64,000 bases of DNA from Balanoglossus misakiensis (taxonomy: Eukaryota > Hemichordata), in assembly GCA_040954595.2 (NCBI GenBank), contig CM082591.2:930001-994000 (forward strand), given 5' to 3'. Positions 1 to 11,673 of this stretch are shown piece by piece (positions within the stretch are counted from its first letter, which is position 1; each line of letters opens with the position of its first letter). The notes under the pieces are model-generated. The model had not been told where the DNA came from. It was given only the letters and a program-made list of their open reading frames with translations, and did not search any database. A program made the translations under genes and the position numbers.

Positions 1-2480
1 AAACAGAATAGTTTTGTTGGTGGTGACCCAGATGAAATGAAAACAAAAATCTCCCAGGTGCATACATTCAAACTGAGAATCTAAGGGACCAAAGAACAAA
101 AGGAATTCAAAACGGAACAACTTGAATATAGTCTGAGATTTGTCTTGAAGGCTAGGCTAATTACAGCAACTGCTCATTGTTCAAGTGAACCACAATAAGC
201 CCCAGAAGCATTCTCATGAAAATAATCAAAGCTGGTACATGTACTAAAATGTTATGCTAATGCGCCGTTAGACGCACGCTTTTTCTATCAGTGTTATCCG
301 AAAGCAAATTATAAGACACCGGATTTAAATGGAAACACAGTTTTTTCGTAAAAAATATGTGAGAACAAAGAATTGAAAATAGCTGATGTAATTCTGGAAA
401 TGTTATCATGCCCAGGGGCTGGTCCCTTCAATGGATGCGCAGAACAAAAAGCGACAAAAATAACCAAAAAGTCAAGTAATAATGGAGATTTGGAAATATT
501 ACTGACAGTAAAAAAAAGTCGAGTTTCCCTCTGTCTACAAACTGATATCCTAATGTAGATGTTTTAACTGGAATTCAAAGGTTTATTTGGATATTGATCT
601 AGGCCTACCGTATGCTCCGACACGCTCAACAAACCACTCGCGCAAAATGAGGAAGTAACTTGCAAAAAAATATATTTATAGAACAACACAGATATCGTCG
701 GCACACTAATACTAGTACCTTCCTACAATTAATTTGGCTTGCTTAGCGAGCTTAAATGAGATAAAATGCGGGAAAATGCTGGCCCGATTTCAAGTTTAGT
801 GAAAACATTGTCATCATCGTGTTAAAAGCTCAAACACGAGGTCAAGATTTACTTGAAGACGGTGGTATGTGGCACGTGCGGTGAGCTGTAGAGCCAAGGC
901 TGTCGTCTGCTGCAAGTTGTTCTTTCCGGAAACCACTTTGCACACCGAACAAGCTGTTACTTCAATTAAATCTAACTCGTATAATTACACGTCTTTCTCC
1001 TTTTAATACTATGCATTTAGCCCACTGTCAAAGCCTCATTGCGTCACTGTGACGTCAATGAACAATCTGTCTCAAGCGAGATCCTGACTACATTTGACCC
1101 CAGAAAGAAGTAATCTCAACATGTTAAACAAACTCACCCTGTAGCGATCCACTGGTAGCGATTTTAGAAAATCCCAAGTCTTTTTCTCGGCGTATCTTGA
1201 AAAACAATAGCGGCTTGCACATGGAGACCTTTCAGGCGAACTCGATCAAAGAGTAACTCAAACACACACTGTGCATAGTCCACAGTCAGCGTTCATTCAC
1301 CTGTTCTGCGCATGGCTGTTGCGAACGGATGAATGAACTTTAGAACGGATGCGCACGCACCAGCCTCCGGGATGTGTTACTTTACCACAAGGATATGCCA
1401 TTATAATACAAGTGGTATATACATGCCGCCAAGTAGTGTAGAATTCTATAATCCGTGATATAATAGCCATCTTACCTCCAGTTATAGTGTTTGCTCAGTC
1501 AACGTTGAATTCAAAAAGTCAAATATAATTCTGACATGTATCATCAATCACAACACAGATTATATTTTCAACGACTCGAACTTTATTGGTGGTAATAATA
1601 GCAACTCACTGGCTTGAAAAAGTACAGTGTAAGAAGAAGTAAAGTATTTCGTAAGGAACTTTCGTTCAAAACATCGAGACAATGGTGCCACTCCCCGTCT
1701 GCCTTTAAAAATTCGATACTTCATTTATACTCATTAACCGGTTGAGGATTTCGATCTGATTATCTCCCCAGTAACCAAGAAAAGACTAGGTTCTCTTACC
1801 CACCACGTCAAAATGTTTCAAAATTTTCAGGCAATAATCGAAGGCAATATTTTAGTCGTAACCATGAAATAATTCGATTAGAGTGGAATTTCCACTCATA
1901 GTTGATGAATAAAAATATGTCTTACAATATAATAGTGCCAACTGGCAATATAATTGAATCATATTTAATGATAAAATATTTCAAACCAAACATAGATCTT
2001 AATACCTTCACATTGCATTCAAATTGCATTTCGTAAACTTAAGCCACAACTGGACAAAACTGACCGAGTTACAACACCATCAACGTTAGTATATTATTTC
2101 GTTTGTTTTTTGTATTGCTTTATCGATCAATACGTGTATCAGTAAAATTTAAAATTCTCTGATGTGCAAGCCTCAAAATAAACATGAATGACCCACGTGA
2201 AATTTCAATAGACTTCCTGTATACTAGTATTTCTGCAACAGGACTTATTCGTCTACATATTGGAGGGTTATACAACTTCAGAATGATTATCAACGCGCAT
2301 GATAAAACAAAGTAGCAATCAATATTGTTTGCGATGATGTACATTGTAGCAGTTATACTTTGCGCGTCCTACTTTGACTTGCTTGTAGCAATGTGTCGTA
2401 TTGGTCCCATACACGCAGCCGCAGATGGGACGACACGCACCCTTTAAGTAACATCTTGTTGACAGGTTGCTTCTCTCAGC
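1..2480. other. Intergenic, no gene recognised
   Basis: No exon with recognisable protein similarity was found; the short ORFs here have no family features. A perfect CRE-type palindrome TGACGTCA lies at 1050-1057. A good minus-strand splice donor (CAGG then GTGAGT) lies at about 1129-1137, so a 5' UTR exon of a gene transcribed leftwards out of the window is possible but unproven. The distal part would be 3' flank of the gene ending at 2481. Confidence 0.4.
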
Positions 2481-5186
2481 CTAGGTTTCTGCTGACTCTT
2501 GTCGGAATGGGTCCAGGGTGTTGAGAAACTTGTACACAGCATCAACATATTCGACTTTGTGTTTCCTCATGTGCTCAACGTGGGGCGAGCTATCCCAGCA
2601 CTTCGACTCCACGCGGTAGTGCAAGTCTCGTTCCCAGATCTCGGACAACTTCTCGTTGGCTTTGGCGGAGCCGATGGGGTCGTCCAGCGAGAACAGCATG
2701 AGGATCGGAGTGTCGACGGGGTTGTGACGGAGCTTTTCCGTCGTCTCCTTGATGTGCGACACCGTGTACTTCTGCGTCAGCCAAAAGTAGGTGACGGCGA
2801 TCGACTTCAGCAGAAACCATAGCAACGGGTTCTGCGTGATGGCGTCGCAGATGGCATGGAAACTGTCCTTCGGGGAGGTGCAGCTGTCGAATATCTGCCC
2901 GACGATTCGACCTTTGACCCCTGCGTATCGCTCGGGTTTTCGGTCAATCAGCCGCAGCATCTCTCCGTAAAGATGGCCGCCAACCGAGAAAGAGTGCACG
3001 ATTAATTTTTGCGACCCCTTCTCGATATAATCAAGAACTTCTTGCGCCACGTTCTGTCCTGTTGATGGCCACACCAGAGTGATGGGGTCCATCTTCACGA
3101 CAAGAACATCACACCCCTTGGAGTTGTATACCTCAACGTATTTATTAATATATCGTTGTTTTGCCGACATCCACGTGAACATCAGAACTATGGGTCGGTT
3201 CTCGTCTTTGCGTACGACGGCGGTATCGTCCCAGAAGAGGATATCATCGTGGATCAGATCATCGGCTGTTCTGAGCTCCAAGTTGTCCGAGATGTGCGTC
3301 ACCGTCAGTTCGGGTAGCAACGCGTCGTCAAGGTTGCCAACCACGTCGAACCACTCAGTTGCTGAAGATAATGTCATACGTGACGCCTGAAAAAAAAATA
3401 AAAAAATGAAATTATTTAAAAACGACATCTTGAAGTGTATAGATCGAGCTAACAAAAAGTCAAACTGGCAAGCTTATTGTCGTTACAAATATATAAATTG
3501 GAACACGAACACAAGGCTGTTGCCGGCGAAAAAACAGCGCCATCAACGCTAATGTCGTTGATGTTACGGTATAGAAAAGACGCCAAAGTACGCACGTACA
3601 TTTCCACAGAATTCATTTACATGCTTGTCTCGTAAACCTCGTGATCGCTGAACTATGGAAATGTAGGACAGTCTGTGCATCGCCATGGCAACAGACAGAA
3701 CGGTCCCCCGTGTCATATTGTAGTACATGTACTGCCTATCATGGTGATATGCATTGAAATGCCAAAATGACGAATAGATTACACTTTTCCACTGATTGCA
3801 ACAATAACGTCAATGGCCACAAACCACATCAAAATCCACGTAACGACTAAATTTGACGCGACGTGCCAGCTCTTGATTTTGTATAAAGTCCGTGTGGCTT
3901 TTAGTAGAGAATATTCACTACAAATCGTGGTGTCTGAAAATTAGCTGAAAACTTTAACAGAGTCAGAATTGCCGAAGAGATAACCATAAAATATTTCCAA
4001 TATGCAGAACGCTACGTTCGTGATTTACATAGTAATTCAAGCGCCTCAAATGGGATGCAGACAGACTGCGCGCATCATTATGAACAGGAAGTATGACTTG
4101 CTATTGATGAAGCAATGTAATACGCACGTGACTGCCTGTCTGTGTGTCTCTCTGTCTGTCCCTTCGCGCACTCTCATATTTCATCTACCCATTTCGTATC
4201 AAAGCATAGCCTTGTTTTGTCCTCTGCTGTATCATATTACTGTATATAGATTTCTTTGAAATGACGTGGTTGTTATATTTAGAATCACCTTGCAATTTCT
4301 ACGTACATTGTACTCGACATTTTAATAATTATTGTATCTGTCAAAATGACCCCAAGTGACCGCCACATCAAGGCCTACTACTAATCATGCTAATAAGAGC
4401 AATTTATAACGTCCAACACGAAAGAATTTACATGTTTGCTCGTTCGAGGATGTGGCTAGTTTGTTAATTCCCCCAGTAAATGCACAGATGGCATAAAGTA
4501 CATGGATATATATCGTTTGTCATCCACTAAATCTAGACCCTGGGTATTAAGGTCAGCCTCAGTTGTAAACAAACACCATCAGGGCATCCTACAGCTGACA
4601 CATCACATCGTGGGTTGGTCAAAACAATATCCGTTTGTTTTGATATATCGTGGAATTTCAAGTCCACGCCGATGATACAGTCTTGCATAATTTTGGTATA
4701 AGGATGTTTATGCATGAAGCATGCATGTTCAGACAAGTCGGGTCGTGAACTACTTTTCTTCGGAGAGAGTGAAAAGGTCCCTTTCATGCTTGCAAACGGG
4801 AAACGAGGTCACTGAACAAACATAAAAAATAGGTTCGCATGTCGTGGAATACGTGTATAGTTACCCCAGTTTCCCTGCAGCCTCATTCGCAAATTTATCT
4901 AAATCCTCAAAAACACGTACACGGGAACAACCAATGGAAGACGAAAAAACAGCACAAGCGTTTCATTAATGATTTAATATTTCATGTGTTAATAGTGAAC
5001 GCACACATGACGTAATCGCAGTTAATTTTTAAGAACACCTACCCGATGCCCCGTCAGCTGGGCGACGGCTCGGCAGCACAGATCATAGATGACAAAGCAG
5101 ACGACAGTTACTGTCAGAGCCGTGTACGGCGACTGCAAGAAAAGGAAAAACCCCGGCAAGACCTCGCCCAGTCCGTGATCTGACAT
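2481..5186 (-). CDS. DUF829/TMEM53-like alpha/beta-hydrolase with N-terminal membrane anchor
   Basis: Two coding exons, 5043-5186 and 2481-3386, joined in phase 0 by a GTAGGT donor and a pyrimidine-rich TTTTCAG acceptor, give 349 residues. Residues 20-42 form one hydrophobic segment, a probable signal anchor. The rest resembles the DUF829 (TMEM53) family: a beta-strand/alpha-helix core, a nucleophile-elbow-like HSFSVGG motif (Ser about 182), an acidic SLDDP motif (about 282-286) and a C-terminal SSPHVEH motif with His about 317 and 320. TMEM53 relatives have the same HV.H pattern. A second hydrophobic stretch lies near 234-251. Human TMEM53 is a nuclear-envelope protein; location and substrate here are not shown by the sequence. 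The ATG at 5186 has A at -3; an in-frame upstream ATG at 5285 is less likely. A model starting inside exon 2 (ATG 3377) would lose the membrane anchor. Confidence 0.82.
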
Positions 5187-6650
5187 CTTAAAGCCTTTTT
5201 TTCGCGACTCTGCTGTCTGATCTTTATATGGACAGGTTGCAGACAACTGAAACACGACAGTAGCAGCTCTGTCTATTTCTCTCAAACACCACAGCTGATT
5301 GCCTGGGGTTTCCTACAGCGCAAGCTCAGTGCATTTCCCTTTTCATACATTTAAATATACTCAGCATCAAGGACCGTCCATTAAGATGAAAGGGGTCACC
5401 TTATTGCATTGTACTGCCTGACCCTACTTACAAGATCTAAATGGAAAACTATTCGCAAGATGTTAAAGACACACAATGGAAGTCTAAAAGCCAGCCCTGT
5501 CCTAAAAGTGCACATTACAAATGTAGTTTTTTCACGAATTCCCCGCAAATAATAGTTTGGCCTTCATTAATATCAGCATATTTAATGTGCAGTTATAATA
5601 TATTTCCATTGTATGCTAATTTTAATCCCATGCCCTTAATTTTAAACAAGCAATGTTATCTTATTTTTCTATAAACAAAGACAGGTGAATAATTTCCATG
5701 GAAATAACGCATCTGATAGATGATAGAACAGGTTCACACGATTGACAAAAATAATTCTAGAAATCCACATCAGTGCGTACTTCGGCCTGGCAATCAATCA
5801 GGATTCAGTGGAAATGAGTCTGAATCACGCATAACACGTTTGCAATTGGTGCAAGTTCTGTACAGGAGCAACTGTATATATGTCATCTATAAATTAAAGT
5901 TCCATCTGTTTGATATTATAATTTGTTCACAAACAAAATATAGGTCAGCATATATGAGTGCAACTATGTTAAAGTACTTTATCAGATGTCCCAGATATTA
6001 TAAGATATTGAAAAACAATGGCCATTGTAATATTATGGAAAAGTATTTATTTCTGTCAAATATATATTTACATTCAAAAGTGCATATAGGAGTTGGTAAC
6101 ACTGCATTACAAAAACATGATCGACTTGGCTTTCACCCCCAATTTGTGAGGGTAAACACCAAATTGAAATAATGTGTGGGTTTGTGTGATTCTACTGAGG
6201 GCTGATTAGAAAATAGCATCTGGCAATTTCAGGTTTTGCACCAATGCAAGGTCTCAATGATATGAAATAACACTATTAGTTCATTTAATTTTCAGCACTT
6301 TAAAAATTATATCTTCTCACATATTCAATAAATATTATTTGTCATCGGTATGTAGATCACATAGCTCTAACATGTGCAAGGATAACAGGTTATGGTTCTC
6401 CTCTATCAGGGATGTTGTTCACAGCCTGACTTCAATTGAATGAGAGAAAACTGAATATTCCTGGCCAGTAAAAGATTTATTTCGGTGAAAATTTCTTTTC
6501 CATGTAACTGTACAAGCAAGAAAAGAAATACACAGACTGATACAAAAATGTTCAAATACACTCTTCGCTACCTATTGAAACAGCCTAGCATAGTTTGGTG
6601 AATGACTTTAGAAGGGTTATTCTATTTACAAATAAGGGGGTAGAGGTACT
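5187..6650. other. Intergenic, AT-rich
   Basis: Contains 5' flank of the DUF829 gene and 3' flank of the gene ending at 6651. A minus-strand AATAAA (plus TTTATT at 6476-6481), about 170 bases past the stop at 6651, is a plausible poly(A) signal for that gene. The 150-codon ORF at 5720-6172 looks like random AT-rich translation. Confidence 0.5.
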
Positions 6651-9452
6651 CTATACAGATACTGGGTCTCCACTTGCATAGGTTTGGTACTCTGTTTTAT
6701 ACATATGTGGGGCAGCAAATATTTCTTTAGGTCCTGGTTTAGGAAGTGTCCATGGTGTGTCAACAGGGCACAGATAGTTTTGTTTCATCCTCAAGTCTGA
6801 CGGTTCAATGAATTTTGCTTGGTGTTCTGTTTTGATACCACTGCAAGACAAAAACACATGGAAATAAAATTAAAAAAAACATTAATCATGACTCTCTTAA
6901 TCACTAGAGAAATATTAATTTGGTTAGGGTGCGCGAATCTCTGTCAGTAAAACGACAAACTGAATGTAGACTTTAGAAAATTGATTCTCTGTTTATTCTG
7001 ATTTCTCGTACCTGTGTGGAACTCTTTTGAACTTTTCTGGCCACCTCACTGGCTCCTTAATCTTTGTTTTAAACCAGATATCATCTCTCATTGGTGGTCT
7101 CTCCCTTGGCACAGATCCAGGTGGTAGTGGACTGCGAAGAAACACAGAGAAGTTAGAATATGTTAAGTTAAGTTGATGGGTGTTTTATATAACTGTTTTG
7201 CCTTATATACTGCTGTGGATAATGTTGATGTCAAAGTAGGCACATATTGTAACTGCTACAATTTATATCATCACAAACAATATGGTTGTTACTTTGTATT
7301 ACACTGTAGTGTAACTGCTACAGTGTACATCATTGCAAACAATGCGGTTGTTACTTTGTATTACAATGTATATCATTGTTGTTACTTTGTACTACAATGT
7401 ATATCATTGCTGTTACTTTGTATTACAATGTGTATCATTTTTGTTACTTTGTATTACAATGTGTATCATTGTTGTTACTCTGTACTACAATGTATATCAT
7501 TGCAAACAACGTGGTTGTTACTTTGTACTACAATATATATCCTTGCAAACAATGCTGAAACTAAAGAGTTGAAAACTTACTTGTGTTTTGTACCATGTCC
7601 CCATGCTTGTGGGTATTCTTCACACCTCCAGTACGTTGCTGCATCTTTCTTTGGGTAACTTTCTAGTTCCCTCTTGGGGAATGGTCTGTGATCCTTATGT
7701 GTTGTGCTGATGTAGGGGTCAAGTTCGGTCAGAATGGCTGGATCTCGTGCAAAGAATGGTCTTCCTCTGACATCTTTGTTCTCTGTAGATGGGACAACAG
7801 TCTGCAAATGGAGCCAGGAGAATCAGTATTGTTAAACATTGTAATTTGTCATTATTATCATCAGTTAAAATACAGGCATTAATGTTTACAGTTTGATATT
7901 TTGATAATACAAAAGGAATCAAGCAAATTTACAGAAAAACACTGCGTACACGAAGGAAATATGTATCATAATCTGAAATAAAACTAACCTTCATTGGGCC
8001 ATTGGTATGATGGTTATCTAGGACTGGAGGCAGTGGGTTTGAAGGAAGTTTTGCATCAAAGTTAATCTTTGATGGAAGACCCTTATAGTTCGCTTGGAAT
8101 TCAGTTTCCATGGTACCTGTTGTGAGCGGGCGTCGCCAACCTCTCCCTTGAAGCTGAAAAATAACAATACATGTGTGTATACAAAACTTTGGTAAATTTA
8201 TGTGTATGTAGAGCCTTCGGGTTCTGATTCTCAATGTTGCAGTTTATAATATCTGGCAGGCTGCTTTGCCAGTTCAGTAACTCCACACAAAGCAATTCAC
8301 ATGTAGCCATGGTGATGATAAAGCCCAAAACGTTTTGATTGTTTGCAATTATATAAATTCACTGAGTTGAGTATGCTATATAATCCTTGTTCCATATATC
8401 CAAGGATATTGAATTCTAAGTGTGCATTCAAGCGAACAATGATTTCAGATGCCTCTTGATAACAACACAGTGGTTGTATTGTTTGGAGGTAGGCCTCTTG
8501 TTTATTCTTCTCTTTATTGTGGAATAAATAACGTTCAGTTAGAGAGGATTTACTATAAGGTAGTGATTTAAAAGTCAGATTCTACAGGTCACATTCGTGC
8601 CCACAGGCTCTACCACAAGCAACTACACAACACCTGACAATATTATTCGACCCTTTCACCACCATGGTTCAGTCCAAACCAATTGTTTTCTATGGTAAGG
8701 TTGGACCTCTAAAGAGTGAACTGGGGGTGAAAGGGTTAAAGTTAAGATGTCATTATCGAACATACATACTTTTTCATGGTGATCTTTTGTGTAATGTACT
8801 TTCCAGTTTCCAGGAGCCTTCTTGTGGAGGTCGTTGCCATAGACACCACCACCTAATTTGTAATCATGGACATCACCAGTTGTTGTGTTGAATGGTTTGA
8901 TGATTTCATCTTGCTTTGCTAGAGGTGGAGGTAGTGGATTATGGATAGTTTTCTGTGGGAAAACATAATCAAAAACATGTTATTAATGGTGCGAGCTGAC
9001 CAATACATACAGAGGTGATATACCTACAAGTGACCCGCATCAGACAGCCGATGTATGGCCGTGTACTTCCCGTTGCGTTGTTTGGCCTCGCCCCCTCTCG
9101 GAGTTTGGCGCGATCAGATATCTGATTATCTGAACGATAATGTCCGATGTTAATCGCACTAAGGCAGTTTTGTCATTTTGTAGGTTTGCAAAGTTTTGCC
9201 CGAAAGGTTGGAACTTTAAACTGGGAGCAGAGATCGCTGATGACCTTCAATGAAATGCGATTAGGACATGTACATTGCACTGCAAGCCTTGTTTTCATTT
9301 TGGGTGTTCCCCCGAGGAAATCTCGGCGAAAATCATCTTACCTTGAAATCAGACGCTGGAAAATAGTACGCTGGTCTCCAATCGTGTCCCCTTCCTGTAC
9401 TGGTTTGGTGTAAATCAAACCTTTTTGGGTTTGGAGGCGCCGATAGCGACAT
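6651..9452 (-). CDS. Unidentified Pro-rich protein with three NPLPP motifs, probably axonemal/microtubule-associated
   Basis: Six coding exons (9342-9452, 8770-8952, 7989-8153, 7581-7801, 7012-7131, 6651-6840) all have GT-AG borders and consistent phases (0,0,0,2,2), giving 329 residues and a TAG stop. I do not recognise a named orthologue. The protein has no signal peptide or membrane segment. It is rich in P, K, H, W and Y, and carries three NPLPP motifs, at the start of exon 2, inside exon 3 and across the exon 4/5 junction. Phrases such as RGHDWRPAYYF, TEFQANYKG and KTEYQTYASG resemble the short aromatic/charged motifs of SAXO-type and microtubule-inner proteins of cilia and sperm. That role is inference from composition only. 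A MITE-like element sits in intron 2 and a minisatellite in intron 4. It is divergent from the gene starting at 10161. Confidence 0.75.
7233..7553. repeat. Minisatellite, about 31-bp unit, intronic
   Basis: Near-tandem copies of a unit like TTGTTACTTTGTATTACAAT followed by GTATATCATTG. Some copies are extended by GCAAACAA(C/T). It lies wholly within the intron between exons 4 and 5 of the 6651-9452 gene. The repeat explains the repetitive ORFs in this stretch. Confidence 0.85.
8650..8736. mobile_element. Short MITE-like element with inverted ends
   Basis: The segment begins ACCCTTTCACC and ends with the exact inverted complement GGTGAAAGGGT, 87 bp in all. TTAA overlaps the right end. The left half (CCCTTTCACCACCATG, then CAGTCCAAACC and ATTGTTTTCTATG) recurs at 57885-57940, so the sequence is dispersed. 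It lies in intron 2 of the 6651-9452 gene. No internal coding capacity. TTAA flanks would fit a piggyBac-type MITE, but the family is not established. Confidence 0.7.
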
Positions 9453-10160
9453 GTTTCTTAGCTTACCAGATCACGCTTCCAATGTTGCTATGTTGGATAC
9501 AATGCTTCCCGTTGAATATTCATTGTTTGGTCGTTCCATTGCCCTTAGCAACGACGCGCAAACACACAGCGCCGCCAACGCCAAACCTTTGCTTTGACAC
9601 TATCTTCTTTTGTTTTATTTTGACGCGCGCGTGAATGCATAGCATATCGTTGACTTTTAGCTGCTCAGGTTAAAGAACACTTGTTACATAGTTGCATAAT
9701 GATGAAGTTTTATTCTACACGTGCTGATAGATAATGCATACATGAAATTATTGTCGAACCAAATCACCAGATGGTGCATTCATGCATATTTCAGTCGTGA
9801 AGTAACGTTCCGATATGTTTTATGATCATAGCGCAAATGCAACTTTGTCATCGAATATAAAACGAAAGCTGCAATATTTGAAATCAACGTCCTGTGATAT
9901 TTAAATGGCTTCCAGGAATAACTCGTCAAAGTTGCGAATAATTTCCTGCGTCGATAAATGACCTCTGGGTGGTCGACCTCATAAATAGAAGCCGACGTCA
10001 CATTCGACCAATCAGCGTCCAGTTCCACTGTGAGTCACGGGTCTTGTTACTGGTGATCTGGCAATACGGTTCTATATATATACAGTAGCCAGAATTTTAT
10101 AAAGTGTTATCGCGTACCTGTCAGCTGGATTTTTGAAGACTACCTTGCCGAATTCTGAAA
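9453..10160. promoter_or_regulatory. Divergent promoter region between two head-to-head genes
   Basis: About 700 bp separates the start codons of the minus-strand gene (ATG 9452) and the plus-strand gene (ATG 10161). For the plus-strand gene, TATAAAG lies at 10098-10104 with an initiator-like TCAGCTG at 10121-10127, a standard TATA-to-start spacing. A second TATA-rich run (TATATATA) lies at about 10073-10081. No TATA motif was noted for the minus-strand gene. Confidence 0.5.
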
Positions 10161-11673
10161 ATGAGTCTCTACTACGGGTGCAAAGAAAAGCAAGCGCTTC
10201 GGGTAAGTGTTTTTTGTATGCGCTGTTCAAACATCACTCGTCAGCAATCTCACTTTTTTGAATTTTACTTCCGGGTAGGCAGTGTCGACAATCATAATCA
10301 TTCGAATTACAGTCAGTGTGTTTGAATGTACACACGGTCAAGATATAGCCAGTTTTCTTATTTTTCCGATGTTTGCTGACGTCACGGACGTAGTCCTATA
10401 TCCCTTTAAATTATTTTGCTTTTTTTTACAGCAAGAAGCGCGACATGAAAGAAAAGAAGCAAGGCTTCATACAAAAGCTATGAATGCAGCGTTACATGGA
10501 AATTTAGTTCGAGCAGCTCGTCTTGAAGTAAGTTTATTTGGAAATTTCTTTTAGTGAAAGTCATTCAGTTATGCCACGTGGTAACACAGTCATTCTTCTG
10601 TAGTTTTATCTGAAGCATTATGATTCCCTGACCTTTGACCCTGTGACAAAACCCATAAACTCGAAACTTGTATAAAAGAAGAGCAAATTTGTCTCTGGCA
10701 GGGAAGGGCCCATCAACAACATCATCGTGCAGAAGATGCTCACATGAGAGCTCAGGCAGCTGCTCATCATCATCATGGCATCCATCATGGTCCTTGCTTG
10801 AAATCTTGCTGTAAACCTTCTTGTAGACCTGTCTGTGGTTCTGGTGTGACAGTTGTACATGTTAGTAGAATTGAATTTATTTTGTATTTCTGCAATAATA
10901 TTTGTATGTACATGAAACCAAAGCTAAAGCATAGAAATTAAACTGTACGTGTAAATTATGAATATTTTTACATCATCTCAGTTTTCACCTGTTTGTGTAT
11001 ATTTCAGCATTATGATTCAACTCCTCCAGTGGCCTACCCAACAGGAAGTGCCGTTCCACCAACCTCCAACTACCCCACTGGAACTGTACCTCCCCCAGCC
11101 CAACCAACCTATCCAACACAACCCCCAGCAGCTTACCCACAACCCCCTGCTGCATACCCACAACCCCCTGCTGCATATCCACCACAACCCACCACATACC
11201 CAACACAACCAACTGGTTACCCACAACCCCCTGCTGGATATCCACACCAACCACCTACGTATCCAGGTAAGCATTGTTTTGTACTTTGCAATCTTTGCAA
11301 TGATTTTATTGTAATAATATCCCTATACATATTATAAATCAGGAATAATATTGAAGATTTATGTCTTTCTATTTTTCTTTTCAAGGTTATCCTGCAGAGG
11401 CACCCCCACCCTACACAAGTAAGTATGCAAGAATTTGCAGTGAAAGTAGCAGAGACTATTGCACAGATTTTATCCTGTTTGCATCAGTTTGCATGGTCAA
11501 TGAAACTTTTTTGATGTCACACAAAACAAAATTGAACAATGACATCAGTGACACTAGAAAACATTGCAACATGATTGCTTTAAATTAAAAATAAGAAATT
11601 GGCAATAAAATCACCAATTTTTTCTGCATTCATTTCAGCCGGATACCCTGCCTATCCTTACCCACAGAAGTAA
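10161..11673 (+). CDS. His/Cys-rich protein with proline-tyrosine repeat tail
   Basis: Six coding exons (10161-10202, 10432-10527, 10702-10860, 11008-11266, 11386-11418, 11639-11673) with GT-AG borders and consistent phase give 207 residues. I do not recognise the family. Residues 1-65 are charged and Ala/Arg-rich, probably helical. A His cluster (HHHHGIHHG) is followed by a Cys-rich patch (CLKSCCKPSCRPVC, about residues 88-106), a possible metal-binding or palmitoylated segment. From about residue 115 the protein is a low-complexity tail of YPQPPAAYP-like repeats ending PPPYT then GYPAYPYPQK; PPPYT fits PPxY, a WW-domain ligand. No signal peptide or membrane helix. AATAAA at 11972-11977 is a plausible poly(A) signal. 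Function unknown; a WW-partner adaptor role is inference. Confidence 0.75.

Noticed and set aside
1100-1260. Possible minus-strand first exon with donor at about 1130
   Set aside because: The only ATG in it meets a stop after about 16 codons and no partner exon is seen inside the window; kept only as a note.
5720-6172. 150-codon plus-strand ORF
   Set aside because: AT-rich, no domain or repeat, no splice context, and lies in 3' flank of a minus-strand gene.
7173-7658. 161-codon ORF rich in YNVYHC repeats
   Set aside because: It translates an intronic 31-bp minisatellite on the strand opposite to the gene.
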